A DNA stretch of 7,107 bases. It comes from an uncultured Bacilli bacterium. GTDB lineage: Bacteria > Bacillota_I > Bacilli_A > RF39 > UBA660. Made by a program: the position numbers and the translations under genes. Location: NCBI GenBank assembly GCA_947585065.1, contig CANPWX010000057.1:1-7107 (forward strand). The letters run 5' to 3'. The notes under the pieces are model-generated. The model had not been told where the DNA came from, did no database searches, and worked only from the letters and a program-made list of their open reading frames with translations. Every line of letters starts with the position of its first letter. Position 1 is the first letter of the stretch. Below are positions 6,269 through 7,107 of the stretch, one piece after another.

Positions 6269-6691
6269 CTAACTACTCATAACAACATGATCAGAAACAA
6301 CTCCACCGTAAGTTATTCCATCAATAAGTGTTGAAAATTCATAGTGACGGGCACCAGCTGTCAAATATCCAAAATCTTCATGCTGCGAAACGTTTGCAGA
6401 AGAAATTTTCATTATTTTAACATTATTAGTGAAAGATCCACTAACACCAGTAACTAAAGAAATTTTCAAATTAGTATAACCTCTGTTATTATAATTAGTC
6501 CAAGAATTAATACCAATCATAATTTGATTAGCACCGGCTGTGTAATAATTATCTGTTCCTCTAACAAAGTCTCCATTTCCAATATTTAAAGTCGTCACGT
6601 AACTTGATGCACATACCGCTATACAACTTACAACAGCAATTATTAGTACAAAACTGCTACCAAAAATAGATAGTTTTGCTTTTCTTTTCAT
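6269..6691 (-). CDS. Small secreted Cys-free protein; candidate effector/cargo of the cluster
   Basis: A 140-residue protein of no family I recognise. It has a strong Sec signal peptide: MKRKAK, hydrophobic core about 12-24, and cleavage expected after AVCA (residue 28). The mature part of about 112 residues has no cysteine and is rich in Gly, Ser, Thr, Asn and Tyr, with alternating hydrophobic residues that suggest a beta-sandwich. The segments NYYTAGANQIMI (48-59) and FGYLTAGARHYEF (107-119) share YxTAGA exactly 60 residues apart, suggesting two halves of similar shape. There is no transmembrane tail or sorting signal. The start is secure: AGAAAGGAG ends 9 bases before the ATG. It is the first gene of the block, followed by a hairpin and then the ABC genes, the place a bacteriocin structural gene usually takes. 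Cys-free, Sec-exported bacteriocins exist (lactococcin 972), but this protein is longer and lacks that family's recognisable features. It could instead be a surface or signalling protein. Confidence 0.8.
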   Translation of the reverse strand: MKRKAKLSIFGSSFVLIIAVVSCIAVCASSYVTTLNIGNGDFVRGTDNYYTAGANQIMIGINSWTNYNNRGYTNLKISLVTGVSGSFTNNVKIMKISSANVSQHEDFGYLTAGARHYEFSTLIDGITYGGVVSDHVVMSS

Positions 6692-6711
6692 ATTTTGTTA
6701 CTCCTTTCTAA

Positions 6712-6734
6712 ATTATATATCACACATATATAAT
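6712..6734 (-). promoter_or_regulatory. 23-bp dyad upstream of the effector gene, candidate operator with -10 box
   Basis: ATTATATAT (6712-6720) and ATATATAAT (6726-6734) form a perfect 9-bp inverted repeat around CACAC. The arm nearest the gene contains TATAAT on the minus strand (6717-6712); a 17-base spacer gives only a poor -35 (TTATGG, 6740-6735). The position, just before the ribosome site of the 140-aa gene, suits a binding site for a dimeric HTH regulator such as the one encoded at 1539-2582. A second, weaker dyad lies at 6737-6750. AT richness raises the chance of coincidence. Confidence 0.45.
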
Positions 6735-6829
6735 CCATAATTACAATTATAATGACTATTTAATTATGTATTTTTTTTAATTTTTTCTCCAGTTCTGTTT
6801 AAAGAATATCAAACAAATCTTTATTAGGG

Positions 6830-6878
6830 AATTGACAAAATGGCAATTTCTAATTTTGCTATTTTGTCAATTTTTTTT
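6830..6878 (+). terminator. Rho-independent terminator oriented for the + strand
   Basis: AATTGACAAAATGGCAA (6830-6846) pairs with TTGCTATTTTGTCAATT (6856-6872) over 17 bp. The only non-Watson-Crick pair is G6843-U6860, which becomes a C-A mismatch on the minus strand. The stem is followed by T through 6878, an 8-T run counted from 6871; the minus strand has no U-run after it. It therefore fits + strand transcription, although no + strand gene is visible upstream of it. Confidence 0.6.
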
Positions 6879-7002
6879 ACCAAGCTATTTGTTATTTACA
6901 AAAATCTTTAAAACCAAGATTTTTTAATTTTTATAAACTAAAAAAAAGTCCAAAAATTAATTATCTAATTTCTCGACAGTTACTATCATTTTTCTCTTTC
7001 AT

Positions 7003-7023
7003 CTCAAAGTTATCAACTTTGAG
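7003..7023. repeat. Perfect 9-bp inverted repeat
   Basis: CTCAAAGTT (7003-7011) and AACTTTGAG (7015-7023) flank ATC. No U-run follows on either strand, so it is not a typical terminator. It could be an operator or a leader stem-loop downstream of the possible promoter at 7049-7077. Confidence 0.4.
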
Positions 7024-7048
7024 TAAATTGTCTTTATTTGTTGTATTT

Positions 7049-7077
7049 ATTATAACTCTTTTCTAGTTATTTGAAAA
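7049..7077 (-). promoter_or_regulatory. Possible minus-strand promoter upstream of the effector operon
   Basis: On the minus strand TTTTCA (7077-7072) and a perfect TATAAT (7054-7049) are 17 bases apart. A second overlapping combination begins with TTGACT (7102-7097) and TATTTT. Transcription would run toward the effector gene with a long leader. The evidence is sequence match only, in AT-rich DNA. Confidence 0.3.
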
Positions 7078-7107
7078 TATTATTTTTTGATTTTGTAGTC
7101 AACCTCT

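Larger units (their letters stand above)
6692..7107. other. 416-bp intergenic region with regulatory structures, no convincing gene
   Basis: Very AT-rich, and no open reading frame with a plausible start site exceeds a few tens of codons on either strand. It contains a 23-bp dyad next to the effector start (6712-6734), a + strand terminator-like hairpin (6830-6878), a short inverted repeat (7003-7023) and a possible minus-strand promoter (7049-7077). If the effector operon starts at that distal promoter it would have a leader of about 350 bases. Confidence 0.7.

Noticed and set aside
6269..6691. Assignment of the 140-aa protein to the lactococcin 972 family
   Set aside because: It is longer than that family and lacks its recognisable mature sequence; only the gene context is similar.
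6961..7002. 13-codon minus-strand frame (MKEKNDSNCREIR)
   Set aside because: No properly spaced ribosome site and too short to judge; a leader peptide is possible but unsupported.
1..7107. Mycoplasma-type genetic code (TGA = Trp) suggested by the extreme AT content
   Set aside because: TGA serves as a normal stop at the end of the first permease gene and Trp residues are encoded by TGG; a sortase also implies a cell wall.
1..7107. CRISPR array, tRNA, rRNA or transposase
   Set aside because: No regularly spaced repeats, no RNA-gene-like GC-rich segments and no transposase motifs were seen on either strand.

Overview
The window is strongly AT-rich DNA (rough visual estimate under 30% GC). It looks like a low-GC Gram-positive (Bacillota), possibly a gut-type Erysipelotrichia/Bacilli lineage. 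The wall-sorting sortase implies a Gram-positive cell wall. TGA is used as a stop (permease gene ending at 4312) and Trp is encoded by TGG, so the standard bacterial code applies, not the Mycoplasma code. No taxonomic search was possible.

Left edge (1-670, + strand): the tail of an upstream gene, frame uncertain but in one frame resembling the C-terminal anchor of a sorted surface protein, runs into a small single-pass sortase (53-607). The sortase gene ends in two consecutive hairpin terminators (582-625 and 635-668). The second also separates it from the convergent minus-strand block.

Main block (689-6691, all minus strand), read in the direction of transcription: (1) a 140-aa Sec-type secreted protein with a Cys-free mature part (6269-6691); (2) a hairpin (6224-6257); (3) an ABC ATPase of the MacB/LolD type (5524-6192); (4, 5) two different FtsX/MacB-type permeases (4312-5520 and 3220-4308); (6) a membrane-anchored thioredoxin-like protein without a CXXC motif (2709-3203); (7) a membrane-spanning HTH (XRE-type) regulator with its own promoter (1539-2582); (8) a 240-aa secreted protein of unrecognised family (689-1411). 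Genes 3 to 6 are packed with gaps of 3 to 16 bases, and several Shine-Dalgarno sites lie inside or at the end of the preceding gene, so they form one translational unit.

The layout (small secreted protein, stem-loop, ATPase, paired permeases, thioredoxin-fold accessory protein, regulator) resembles bacteriocin or secreted-peptide clusters with dedicated export or self-protection, such as the lactococcin 972 type. However, the 140-aa product does not match any bacteriocin family I recognise. My reading is that it is the effector or cargo, the ABC complex exports it or protects against it, and the membrane HTH protein links an extracellular signal to transcription. A 23-bp dyad just upstream of the effector gene (6712-6734) is the obvious operator candidate.

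Right edge (6692-7107): no convincing gene. It holds the dyad, a hairpin terminator oriented for the + strand (6830-6878), a possible minus-strand promoter (7049-7077) and a short inverted repeat (7003-7023).
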